Below are positions 1-5,195 of a stretch of DNA of 6,331 bases, piece by piece; position 1 is the first letter of the stretch, and each line of letters begins with the position of its first letter. The notes below the pieces were generated by a model, which was not told the origin of the DNA, ran no database searches, and was given only the letters and a program-made list of their open reading frames with translations. The position numbers and the translations under genes were made by a program. Source of the DNA: Nitriliruptorales bacterium (lineage in GTDB: Bacteria > Actinomycetota > Nitriliruptoria > Euzebyales > Egibacteraceae); the NCBI GenBank assembly GCA_007126835.1, contig SLAO01000178.1, positions 1-6,331 on the forward strand, written 5' to 3'.

Positions 1-206
1 TCATCGGCACCGTCCGCGGCGTCGGCTACAAGCTCGACCCCCACGGAGCCCAGCAGAGCGGGCGACCCGACGGCGGCGGCGCTCCCGGGGAGCCCACCGG
101 CATGAACGACGTGACGTCGGGGCAGCCAGAGCGGGGCGAGCCTGCGTGGAGCCAGCCTGAGCGAGGCCAGCCAGAGCGAGGCCAGCCTGAGCGGGACGCG
201 CCGTGA
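1..206 (+). CDS. OmpR/PhoB-family response regulator, C-terminal end (5' truncated)
   Basis: Reading from base 3, the frame gives 67 residues and stops at TGA 204-206; the rest lies outside the window. The first residues, IGTVRGVGYKLDP, are the signature of the last beta-hairpin 'wing' of the winged-helix DNA-binding domain in OmpR/PhoB response regulators, which bind promoters as phosphorylated dimers in the cytoplasm. After the wing these proteins usually stop within a few residues. Here about 55 more follow: a Gly/Pro-rich linker, then repeated Gln-Pro-Glu-Arg-Gly units (GQPERG, then three more copies at 153-197). The tail looks disordered. The stop overlaps the GTG start of the next gene by 4 nt (GTGA), so the two are probably cotranscribed and translationally coupled. 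The downstream glycerophosphodiesterase makes a phosphate-responsive regulator (PhoP/RegX3-like) plausible, but the receiver domain is not visible, so the subfamily is inference. Confidence 0.85.
   Translation, partial: IGTVRGVGYKLDPHGAQQSGRPDGGGAPGEPTGMNDVTSGQPERGEPAWSQPERGQPERGQPERDAP
120..197 (+). repeat. 15-bp tandem repeat encoding Gln-Pro-Glu-Arg-Gly units
   Basis: Three head-to-tail 15-bp units (153-167, 168-182, 183-197) encode QPERG, QPERG and QPERD. A further GQPERG at 120-137 is separated from them by EPAWS. Units differ at synonymous third positions (CCT/CCA, CGA/CGG). The period is a multiple of three, so copy-number change would only lengthen the regulator's tail without shifting frame. 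Confidence 0.85.
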
Positions 207-1063
207 CCCAGCGCCGGCCCTACGTCGTGGCGCACCGGGGCGCGTCGGGCGACGCGCCCGAGAACACGGCGGCGGCGATCGCGCTCGCCGCTGGGCAGGG
301 CGCCGACGTCTGCGAGGTCGACGCGCGCTTGACCGCCGACGGGGTGCTGGCCGTCGTGCACGACGACACGCTGTCGCGCACCACCGACTGCGCGCGCGTC
401 CTGCCCGACCGGGCGCCCTGGCGGGTGGCGGACCTGACCTGGAACGAGATCAGCCGGCTGACCGCGGGGGTCCACGACGGCGAGCCCCAGCGCGTGCCTA
501 CGCTGGGGGAGGTGGTCGCCCAGACCCGGGCGTTGGGTCTGGGCCTGCTGGTCGAGCTGAAGCCGGGATCCGATGATGGTGCCCTCGAGCGCGCGGTCGC
601 CGACTGCTTGCGGGCACCCGGCGACCCGGCGTGGTTGGCCGAGCGCGTGCTCCTGGGCTGCTTCGACGTGATCAGCCTCGAGCGCAGCCGCGACGCGATC
701 GGCGCGGGTGCCCCCGAGCTCGCGTTCATCCTGGGAGGGCTGGTCGCCCGGGACGGCGTGATCGGCCACGTCGAGCCGGTCACGCCAGGACTGGCCGAGC
801 CCGGGATGACCCTGACGGCTCTGCGCGACGGCCTGGGCGCACGGGGGGTGGCGCACCTGGGCATGGTGCTGTTCGGGCTTCACGGCAAGCCGGCCACCGA
901 CGTCGACGCCGCCACCGTCGAGTGGCTGCGCGCTGGCGGCGTGGAGCTCAACCTCTACGCCAACGAGCCTGCGGAGATGTCCGCGCTGCTCAGGCTCGGC
1001 TTGTCGAGCGTGCTGACCGATCATCCCGGCCGCTTCGTCGCCCTCCGGGACGCCGCCGCCTAG
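203..1063 (+). CDS. Glycerophosphodiester phosphodiesterase (GDPD family, UgpQ-like)
   Basis: This 286-residue protein hydrolyses deacylated phospholipids such as glycerophosphocholine to glycerol-3-phosphate plus an alcohol, using a TIM-barrel GDPD fold and a divalent metal. Visible family residues are the catalytic His-Arg at 11-12 (AHRGASGDAPENT), metal-binding Glu38 and Asp40 (CEVDARLTADG), the catalytic His53 (VVHDDTLSRTTD), Glu118 and Lys120 (LVELKPG), and the C-terminal SSVLTDHPGRF. Length is normal for a single-domain enzyme. There is no signal peptide or membrane segment, so it should be cytoplasmic and act on imported glycerophosphodiesters. The GTG start overlaps the regulator's TGA by 4 nt and has no strong Shine-Dalgarno sequence, which suggests coupled translation. 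In E. coli the analogous ugpQ belongs to the phosphate-starvation regulon; carrying that over here is inference. Close relatives can prefer other head groups, so substrate is uncertain. Confidence 0.93.
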   Translation: MTQRRPYVVAHRGASGDAPENTAAAIALAAGQGADVCEVDARLTADGVLAVVHDDTLSRTTDCARVLPDRAPWRVADLTWNEISRLTAGVHDGEPQRVPTLGEVVAQTRALGLGLLVELKPGSDDGALERAVADCLRAPGDPAWLAERVLLGCFDVISLERSRDAIGAGAPELAFILGGLVARDGVIGHVEPVTPGLAEPGMTLTALRDGLGARGVAHLGMVLFGLHGKPATDVDAATVEWLRAGGVELNLYANEPAEMSALLRLGLSSVLTDHPGRFVALRDAAA

Positions 1064-1080
1064 AGCTGCAGGCCTGAGCC

Positions 1081-1161
1081 GAGCCCGCCCTCGTGGCGCC
1101 GAGCCCACCTCGTGGCGCCGAACTCACCCGCGTGGGCGCCGAACTCACCCGCGTGGGCGCA
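1081..1161. repeat. Four tandem 19-21 bp units in the convergent gdpd/mshD spacer
   Basis: Units occupy 1081-1100, 1101-1119, 1120-1140 and 1141-1161. All have the form GAnCncrCC-(c)-CGTGG(G)CGCC; the last two are identical except for the final base. They fill nearly all of the 105 bp between the two convergent genes. The third and fourth units contain TCA (TGA on the minus strand) in the context GCGCCGAACTCAC, which resembles the context of the mshD stop (GCGCCCCTCAC). No other gene is seen in this spacer. It could also help termination, but I see no stem with a T-tract. Confidence 0.8.
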
Positions 1162-1168
1162 GCGCCCC

Positions 1169-2149
1169 TCACGGTGCGGGGTGGCGCAACTCGACCTTGG
1201 TGGCGTCTGGCTCGGCGGGGATCGTCTGCTCGTAGCAGACCTCGTGGTACTGGATCGTGAACCCAGCGCGCTCGTACAGGCGGACCGCGCTGGCGCTGGC
1301 CCGGTCGACGTAGAGCACCGCGACGGTGCATCCGCGGGCGCGCAGGTGGTGCAGACCCGCGGCGAGCAGGCCGCGACCCAGGCCGGCGCCCTGGGCGGCG
1401 GGATCGACCGCGAGGATGTAGACCTCGCCCACCGGCTCGTGGGCGGGCACCTCGTCGGAATCGTGGCCGTGCCACTTGGTCCAGTGAAAGCCGACGAGCG
1501 TGTCCCCGCGCCAGGCCAGCAACACGTCCTCGGCCACGAACCACGGCATAGCGCGGCGACGCTCGAGCTCCTCGACGTCCCAGTCTCCGTTCTCGGGGTG
1601 ACCGGCGAACGCGGCGTTGTTGACCCGCAACAGCTCGGCATCGTCGGTGCCGGGCCGGTAGGCCTCCAGGCGCACCCCGGGCGGCAACGCCGTGGTCTCG
1701 AGCTCGGCGTCCAAGCGCCGGGTCATGAACGCGAGCTCGCGCTGGACCGAGAAGCCCAGCTCGGCGGCCAACGTGGCGCGCGGGTCGTCGACCCGGTGCA
1801 CCCACAGCCACATCGTGCCGCCGCCGGCGCGCGCGACCACCGCCCGGGTCTCGTCGAGCAGGGCGCTGGCGACGGTGCCGTCGGCCCGGTGGTCGGGGTG
1901 GACCACCACCTCGACGGCCACTCGCGGTTCGGTGCCTGGTTCGCTCCACCGGGTGTGGGCGTAGCCGATGAGCGTCCCGTGGTCGTCCCGGGCGAGCACG
2001 CCCGTCCATCCCGTCGCGCCGACCGCGAGGTGGGCGTATTTGTGCTCACCGACGGGCCGGTGCCCCTCGATCTTGGCCGTGGCCTCGATCAGGGCGACGA
2101 TCTCGTCGAGGCAGGGCTGGTCCAGGCGGGTAGTCAGCTCGATGCGCAT
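1169..2149 (-). CDS. mshD: Mycothiol synthase (desacetylmycothiol acetyltransferase)
   Basis: This 326-residue protein has two GNAT domains, the architecture and length of MshD (about 300-320 residues). MshD transfers acetyl from acetyl-CoA to the cysteine amine of Cys-GlcN-inositol, the last step of mycothiol synthesis. The N-terminal domain (about 1-145) has a degenerate acetyl-CoA loop after VVVHPDHRADG. The C-terminal domain (about 158-326) carries the MshD-type stretches DDAELLRVNNAAFAGHPE (169-186), GFHWTK (220-225), and GEVYILAVDPAAQGAGLGRG (241-260) with the Q-x-x-G-x-G loop. From memory these match M. tuberculosis MshD closely. The start is ATG 2149-2147, where the GNAT fold begins; the frame stays open further upstream but would run antisense through the Fur gene. 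There is no Shine-Dalgarno; a TACCGT (2163-2158 on the minus strand) lies 8 nt upstream, so a leaderless transcript is possible. It is divergent from the Fur-family gene. Confidence 0.93.
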   Translation of the reverse strand: MRIELTTRLDQPCLDEIVALIEATAKIEGHRPVGEHKYAHLAVGATGWTGVLARDDHGTLIGYAHTRWSEPGTEPRVAVEVVVHPDHRADGTVASALLDETRAVVARAGGGTMWLWVHRVDDPRATLAAELGFSVQRELAFMTRRLDAELETTALPPGVRLEAYRPGTDDAELLRVNNAAFAGHPENGDWDVEELERRRAMPWFVAEDVLLAWRGDTLVGFHWTKWHGHDSDEVPAHEPVGEVYILAVDPAAQGAGLGRGLLAAGLHHLRARGCTVAVLYVDRASASAVRLYERAGFTIQYHEVCYEQTIPAEPDATKVELRHPAP

Positions 2150-2212
2150 GGGCCCACACGGTACCCGCGGGCGGTGGCTGGCGTTTCGCGCTCGAGACGG
2201 CATCATGCACGT
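2150..2212. promoter_or_regulatory. Divergent promoter region between mshD and the Fur-family gene
   Basis: The 63-bp spacer must hold both promoters. Neither start codon has a Shine-Dalgarno sequence. TACCGT (minus strand, 2163-2158) ends 8 nt before the mshD ATG, and CATCAT (plus strand, 2201-2206) ends 6 nt before the fur ATG. Both are weak matches to TANNNT placed as expected for leaderless transcripts. An inverted repeat, CGTTTCG (2182-2188) and CGAGACG (2193-2199), has 7-bp arms with one G-T pair and a 4-nt gap. It is a candidate operator, but it does not match the consensus Fur or Zur box that I know. Promoter assignments are inference. Confidence 0.4.
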
Positions 2213-2698
2213 ATGGACGTTGCAGAGCGCCTCCGCCTCGAGGGCTACCGCATGACCCCACAGCGCCAGCTGGTGTGGGATGTCCTGCGGCATGCCGAAT
2301 CGCACCTGTCCGCAGAGGAGATCCACGCTCGCGTCACAGAGGTCGTGCCAGACTTCAACGTCGCCAGCGTGTACCGCACGCTGACCCTGCTCGCCGAGCT
2401 CGGGCTGGTCAAGGAAGTGCGGCTCGCTGACGACCGCGGGCATTGGGAGCTGGCCCACGCCGACGACGCCTTCCACCTGGTGTGCCGGAACTGCGGCGAC
2501 GTGACCCACCACTCCGGCGACCTCGTCGACCAGGTCCGCCGGCACCTCGGCGAGCACCACGGGTTCCAAGCCGCCGAGATCGACTTGGTCGTGCGCGGCC
2601 GCTGCGCAGCTTGCGACTCGCCCGAGTCAGACGCGCCGGCCGCCGCGGATCCGGGCAAGCCTGCCGCGGATCCGGGCGAGCCCGGTCAGGCCGGGTAG
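2213..2698 (+). CDS. Fur-family metal-dependent transcriptional repressor
   Basis: This 161-residue protein has the Fur layout. A winged-helix DNA-binding domain (about 1-80) includes GYRMTPQRQLVWDVL (11-25), HLSAEEIHARV (31-41) and the recognition-helix motif NVASVYRTLTLLAELGLV (49-66). A dimerisation domain follows, with two Cys-x-x-Cys pairs at 91/94 (HLVCRNCG) and 131/134 (GRCAACD) that form the structural zinc site. The usual His-x-His before the first Cys is reduced to one His (AFHLVC, Ala86 and His88), so metal specificity (iron, zinc or peroxide sensing) cannot be assigned. About 25 C-terminal residues form a Pro/Gly/Asp/Ala tail encoded partly by a 21-bp duplication. The ATG at 2213 is the only in-frame start near the domain; it lacks a Shine-Dalgarno and may be leaderless. 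The gene diverges from mshD, and its 3' end overlaps phzF by 13 bp. Confidence 0.93.
   Translation: MDVAERLRLEGYRMTPQRQLVWDVLRHAESHLSAEEIHARVTEVVPDFNVASVYRTLTLLAELGLVKEVRLADDRGHWELAHADDAFHLVCRNCGDVTHHSGDLVDQVRRHLGEHHGFQAAEIDLVVRGRCAACDSPESDAPAAADPGKPAADPGEPGQAG
2642..2683. repeat. 21-bp tandem duplication in the Fur C-terminal tail
   Basis: Units 2642-2662 and 2663-2683 share 19 of 21 bases, and both begin GCCGCGGATCCGGGC. In the fur frame they encode AADPGKP and AADPGEP (with neighbouring residues). On the other strand the duplication begins just downstream of the phzF stop codon (2688-2686). The 21-bp period keeps the fur frame. Confidence 0.85.
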
Positions 2699-3357
2699 TC
2701 CCGACGCTCGACGATCGCGACCTTGCCGCCGACCTCGGCCATGCCGTTGGGTCCGGGACGGGCCCGCAGCTCGGAGCCTGCCCCCTGCCGGATCGTCAGC
2801 GGGCGCCCGAGGGTGGCGACGAGACGCACGGCAGCTGACCCCGTCGCCTCGTCCTCGGGGACGCCGTAGCTGGGCGCGAACGCACGCGCTCGAACGGCCC
2901 CGTCGGACTCGTCGATCCACGCCCAGCAGTACGTGAACTCCGACCCGGCCGGCGGGCCGCCCAGCTGCTCGACGGTGGCGGGGTCGCCGTAGCGGACCAG
3001 GTCCATCACCGGCGACCAGGCCGGCTGGGCGCGGATCCACCGCAGGCCGTCCTCCTCCCAGGTGGCGACCTCGCCCGCCGGCGGACGCAGCACGTCGACG
3101 CCAGCGCCCTGGGCGGCCAGCAACCACGCGGTGCCCACCAGCGGGTGGCCCGCGAACGGGATCGGCCGCGTCGGCGTGTAGACCTCCACCGATCCGGCGT
3201 CGTCGTCGACGAAGACGGTCTCGCTGAAATCGAGGTCGGCCGCGACGTCCTGGCGTCGGCCCGAAGGCACGGCCGGGCCGTCCAAGAAGACGCCGAGTGG
3301 GTTTCCGCCGGCACCGTCGGGGCCGACAAAGACGCGAAGCACGGTGAGCTCGGTCAT
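2686..3357 (-). CDS. PhzF-family protein (short form)
   Basis: The 223-residue product has the PhzF/diaminopimelate-epimerase-like fold signatures in order: GGNPLGVFLDG (17-27), FSETVFV with the family's catalytic Glu at 46, PFAGHPLVGTAWLL (67-80), and EDEATGSAA (168-176). PhzF isomerises 2,3-dihydro-3-hydroxyanthranilate in phenazine synthesis, but most members are uncharacterised isomerases. No other phenazine genes are visible, so phenazine synthesis should not be inferred. It is shorter than the usual 260-300 residues. I chose ATG 3357 because MTELTVLRVFV is a typical family N-terminus; in-frame ATGs at 3369 and 3366 and a TTG at 3393 are alternatives. No good Shine-Dalgarno precedes any of them, and a 7-bp hairpin abuts the start. 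It lies 63 nt downstream of the hydrolase on the same strand, probably in one operon, and overlaps the convergent fur end by 13 bp. Confidence 0.88.
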   Translation of the reverse strand: MTELTVLRVFVGPDGAGGNPLGVFLDGPAVPSGRRQDVAADLDFSETVFVDDDAGSVEVYTPTRPIPFAGHPLVGTAWLLAAQGAGVDVLRPPAGEVATWEEDGLRWIRAQPAWSPVMDLVRYGDPATVEQLGGPPAGSEFTYCWAWIDESDGAVRARAFAPSYGVPEDEATGSAAVRLVATLGRPLTIRQGAGSELRARPGPNGMAEVGGKVAIVERRDYPA

Positions 3358-3358
3358 G

Positions 3359-3379
3359 GCGGGCATCATCGCTGCCCGC
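3359..3379 (-). promoter_or_regulatory. Hairpin immediately upstream of the phzF start codon
   Basis: GCGGGCA (3359-3365) and TGCCCGC (3373-3379) form a perfect 7-bp stem with a 7-nt loop on either strand. On the mRNA (minus) strand it ends 1 nt before the phzF ATG and occupies the place where a Shine-Dalgarno should be. It may limit or regulate initiation, or mark a processing point between the hydrolase and phzF. The stem is seen directly; the role is inference. The remaining spacer (3380-3420) shows nothing else. Confidence 0.45.
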
Positions 3380-3420
3380 AGGGCCGAGGCCAAGTCCTGC
3401 GGGAGCGGATCGGCAGGCGG

Positions 3421-4302
3421 TTAGGTCCTGGACCGGAGGAACGCACCGACCGCGGCGATGGCGCGACGGGCCTCGGACAGAAACGGGGCGAACCCGTGCC
3501 AGGCGTGCCACATGCCGTCCCACACCTCGAGGGTGACCTCGACGCCCTGCTCGCGCGCTCGCGCGGCCAGACGCTCGGCGTCACCGCGGAGGATCTCGTC
3601 CCCGCCGGTCTGCAGCAGCAGCGGGGGCAATCCCGACTGATCGCCGAACAGCGGAGAGGGACCGGGCTGGTCGAGGCGGCCGGCGGCGTAGTGCTCGGCC
3701 ATGGGCGCGAGCCGCGCCGCGCTGAGACCCACGTCGCCATCCGCCCGCTCGGTCATCGAATCGGCAGACAGGGTCAGGTCCAGCCACGGGCTGGTCAGCA
3801 CGCCACAGCGCGGCAGCGGTCCGCCGCTGTCGCGGAGCTCGTGCAGTGCCGATAGGGCGATCGCCCCGCCTGCCGACTCGCCGATGATCGCCAGCCGTCC
3901 GCCTGGCACGCGCTCGGCGAGCGCGCGGACCGCCGCGACAGCGTCGGTCACCGCCGCGGGATGCGGGTGCTCGGGGGCCAGCCGGTAGTCCAGCGTGTAC
4001 ACGACCCCGCGGCTGGCCTTGGAGTAGCGCCCGGCGATGGCCGCGTGCCCGCTGGCCGACCCGCCGATGAACCCGCCGCCGTGCAGGAGCAGCGCAGCCC
4101 GGTCCGCGTCGGATTGCCAGTGCGCGGCCCGCACCGCAGGCACGCCGCCGAGCGAAGCCCGCTGGAAGATCACCCCCCGGGGACGCGGCAGCTTCCGGGC
4201 CAGACGCTCCATGCCCTCGCGCGTCTCTTCGATATCGAGGTCAGCTTCCGACGATTGGTTCCGCCGCAGCACCCACCGCAGCACGCTGGCAGACGCACTC
4301 AC
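3421..4302 (-). CDS. Alpha/beta hydrolase, hormone-sensitive-lipase (type IV) esterase family
   Basis: This 293-residue cytoplasmic esterase or lipase-like enzyme shows every key motif of the HSL/type IV family. The oxyanion-hole HGGGF is at 74-78, YRLAPEHPHPA at 106-116, and the nucleophile elbow GESAGG has Ser143. GDEILRGDAERLA gives the catalytic Asp235, and MWHAWHGF gives His266. The HGGG and GESAG forms fit carboxylester hydrolysis of short to medium acyl chains; the physiological substrate is unknown. The N-terminal 1-45 cap region has no signal peptide. The GTG start at 4302 is well supported by AGGAGGG (plus-strand 4308-4314) with 5-nt spacing. The gene sits between the flavodoxin-domain gene (88 bp upstream) and phzF (63 bp downstream) on the same strand, probably one transcription unit. 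Confidence 0.94.
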   Translation of the reverse strand: MSASASVLRWVLRRNQSSEADLDIEETREGMERLARKLPRPRGVIFQRASLGGVPAVRAAHWQSDADRAALLLHGGGFIGGSASGHAAIAGRYSKASRGVVYTLDYRLAPEHPHPAAVTDAVAAVRALAERVPGGRLAIIGESAGGAIALSALHELRDSGGPLPRCGVLTSPWLDLTLSADSMTERADGDVGLSAARLAPMAEHYAAGRLDQPGPSPLFGDQSGLPPLLLQTGGDEILRGDAERLAARAREQGVEVTLEVWDGMWHAWHGFAPFLSEARRAIAAVGAFLRSRT

Positions 4303-4307
4303 CGCAA

Positions 4308-4314
4308 CCCTCCT
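4308..4314 (-). promoter_or_regulatory. Strong ribosome-binding site for the hydrolase
   Basis: On the minus strand, AGGAGGG is followed by TTGCG and then the GTG start. It fixes the start codon and is one of only two clear Shine-Dalgarno sequences in the window. Confidence 0.85.
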
Positions 4315-4353
4315 GCCACGGTGGCCGACGGGACACCACGTATTCTGCCCCGG

Positions 4354-4406
4354 GCGCGGGGGTCAGCCGGCGACACGGACAGCGCGGGGGTCAGCCGGCG
4401 ACACGG
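4354..4406. repeat. Perfect 25-bp direct repeat (28-bp period) spanning the flavodoxin-gene stop codon
   Basis: Bases 4354-4378 and 4382-4406 are identical over 25 bp, beginning GCGCGGGGGTCAGCC; only ACA (4379-4381) separates them. The second copy contains the actual TGA stop of the flavodoxin-domain gene (4393-4391). The first is an untranslated copy of the last codons and stop (TGA at 4365-4363) just before the hydrolase gene. The 28-bp period is not a multiple of three. Confidence 0.92.
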
Positions 4407-4987
4407 TCGGCGTCACGCAGCGCAGCGGCAACCTCGCTCGCCCAGGCGCGGATACGGGGCGGGTCACGCCAGTCAGTCGACGCCGGGTCACCCCGGTCAG
4501 TCGACGCCGGGTCACCCCGGTCAACCGCGGGCGAGGTCTGCCGATCCTCCGGCGGGTCATGCCGGTACGCCGCCGGCGGTGGGACCAGCAGCGAGCCGGC
4601 GTGCGGCCCGAGATCGGTCGGCAGGCAACCCCCGAAGGTCACGTGCCCACGGGCTTGCACGCGGGCGAGCAGGTCCACGACCTCGGGCACCGCAGGGACC
4701 TGACCAGTCGCGGCGGAACCGTCCAGCGGTCCGCTGGAGAACAGCCAGACCGGGATGCGCGTGAGCACGTCGAGATGGCGGGCAACCAGCCGCCGGGCGT
4801 CTGGATGCCACCGGTTGGCGTACACGGCCCCCCCGATGACGGCCGCGTCGTAGCGCAGCACATCGGTGACCTGGTGGGCCGGGCAGGCATCAGCGGTCAA
4901 CCCCTCGGCGGTCAGGGTCTTGGCCAGCATCTTCGCGATCCCGGCGGTGCCGCCCATGTGCGTGCCGTAGGCCACAAGCACCCGCAT
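4391..4987 (-). CDS. Flavodoxin-domain protein
   Basis: The 198-residue protein has the flavodoxin/HemG-like fold. A first beta strand and FMN-phosphate loop are VLVAYGTHMGGTAGIAKMLA (3-22). YDAAVIGGAVYANRWHPDARRLV (46-68) is the second flavin loop, with Trp60 placed to stack on the isoalloxazine. Next come PVWLFSSGPLD (79-89), HVTFGGCLPTDLG (115-127) and the terminal helix IRAWASEVAAAL (179-190). Proteins of this type bind FMN and pass electrons, or act as protoporphyrinogen-oxidase-like enzymes; the partner is unknown. Relatives usually have a short Gly-Asp-Phe-Arg-Asp-Trp linker before the last helix. Here a low-complexity insertion (about 132-175) carries an eight-residue repeat (DRGDPAST) encoded by 24-bp units. 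ATG 4987 is supported by GGAGGT (4993-4998) with 5-nt spacing. It is first in the probable operon with the hydrolase and phzF. Confidence 0.88.
   Translation of the reverse strand: MRVLVAYGTHMGGTAGIAKMLAKTLTAEGLTADACPAHQVTDVLRYDAAVIGGAVYANRWHPDARRLVARHLDVLTRIPVWLFSSGPLDGSAATGQVPAVPEVVDLLARVQARGHVTFGGCLPTDLGPHAGSLLVPPPAAYRHDPPEDRQTSPAVDRGDPASTDRGDPASTDWRDPPRIRAWASEVAAALRDADRVAG
4461..4532. repeat. Three 24-bp tandem units inside the flavodoxin-domain gene
   Basis: Units are 4461-4484, 4485-4508 and 4509-4532. The first two differ at two positions; the third matches over its first 15 bases (GGGTCACCCCGGTCA) and then diverges. In the gene's frame they encode eight-residue repeats at about residues 153-176, with GDPASTDR as the unit. 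The period preserves the frame. Confidence 0.85.
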
Positions 4988-4992
4988 CGTGC

Positions 4993-4998
4993 ACCTCC
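4993..4998 (-). promoter_or_regulatory. Ribosome-binding site of the flavodoxin-domain gene
   Basis: GGAGGT on the minus strand, then GCACG, then ATG at 4987. It decides this start over the open frame that continues 42 codons upstream. Confidence 0.8.
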
Positions 4999-5067
4999 GG
5001 CGCCGTCCTCCGGTGGACAGCCCACCGCCTGGCATGTTCAGGGTGCCCGGCGACCGGTCGCAGGTCA

Positions 5068-5081
5068 GTGCCCAATGGCCC
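5068..5081. promoter_or_regulatory. Weak DosR/DevR-box-like sequence upstream of the flavodoxin-domain gene
   Basis: GTGCCCAATGGCCC matches 7 of 8 fixed positions of GGGnCnnnnGnCCC, the core of the mycobacterial hypoxia-regulator box. It lies about 80-95 bp upstream of the start codon, a plausible activator distance. In a genome this GC-rich, chance matches are expected, so this is only a candidate. Confidence 0.2.
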
Positions 5082-5195
5082 GGGTCGGGGCACCGGGCGG
5101 CCCGATTTCTCAAGGTGACGACGCGGCGCAGCCAGTTGACCCGCGCGGGTTGCGCTGGGCCGCTCGACGCCCCCGCAATTCTCGCAAATGCCTCA

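Noticed and set aside
26..1108. 360-codon minus-strand frame opposite gdpd
   Set aside because: The opposite strand encodes a GDPD with all catalytic motifs; the antisense product is low-complexity with no recognisable domain.
1112..2212. N-terminal extension of the Fur-family protein
   Set aside because: The open frame upstream of 2213 is antisense to mshD; the Fur domain begins at MDVAERLRLEG.
1169..2569. 466-residue version of mshD starting inside the fur gene
   Set aside because: The extra 140 residues are antisense to fur and have no GNAT similarity; the fold starts at MRIEL (2149).
2686..3393. 235-residue PhzF starting at TTG 3393
   Set aside because: The added 12 residues include the hairpin region and lack family similarity; MTELTVLRVFV is the expected N-terminus.
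2686..4987. Phenazine biosynthetic cluster
   Set aside because: Only a PhzF-like protein is present, and most family members are unrelated to phenazines; no other phz gene is seen.
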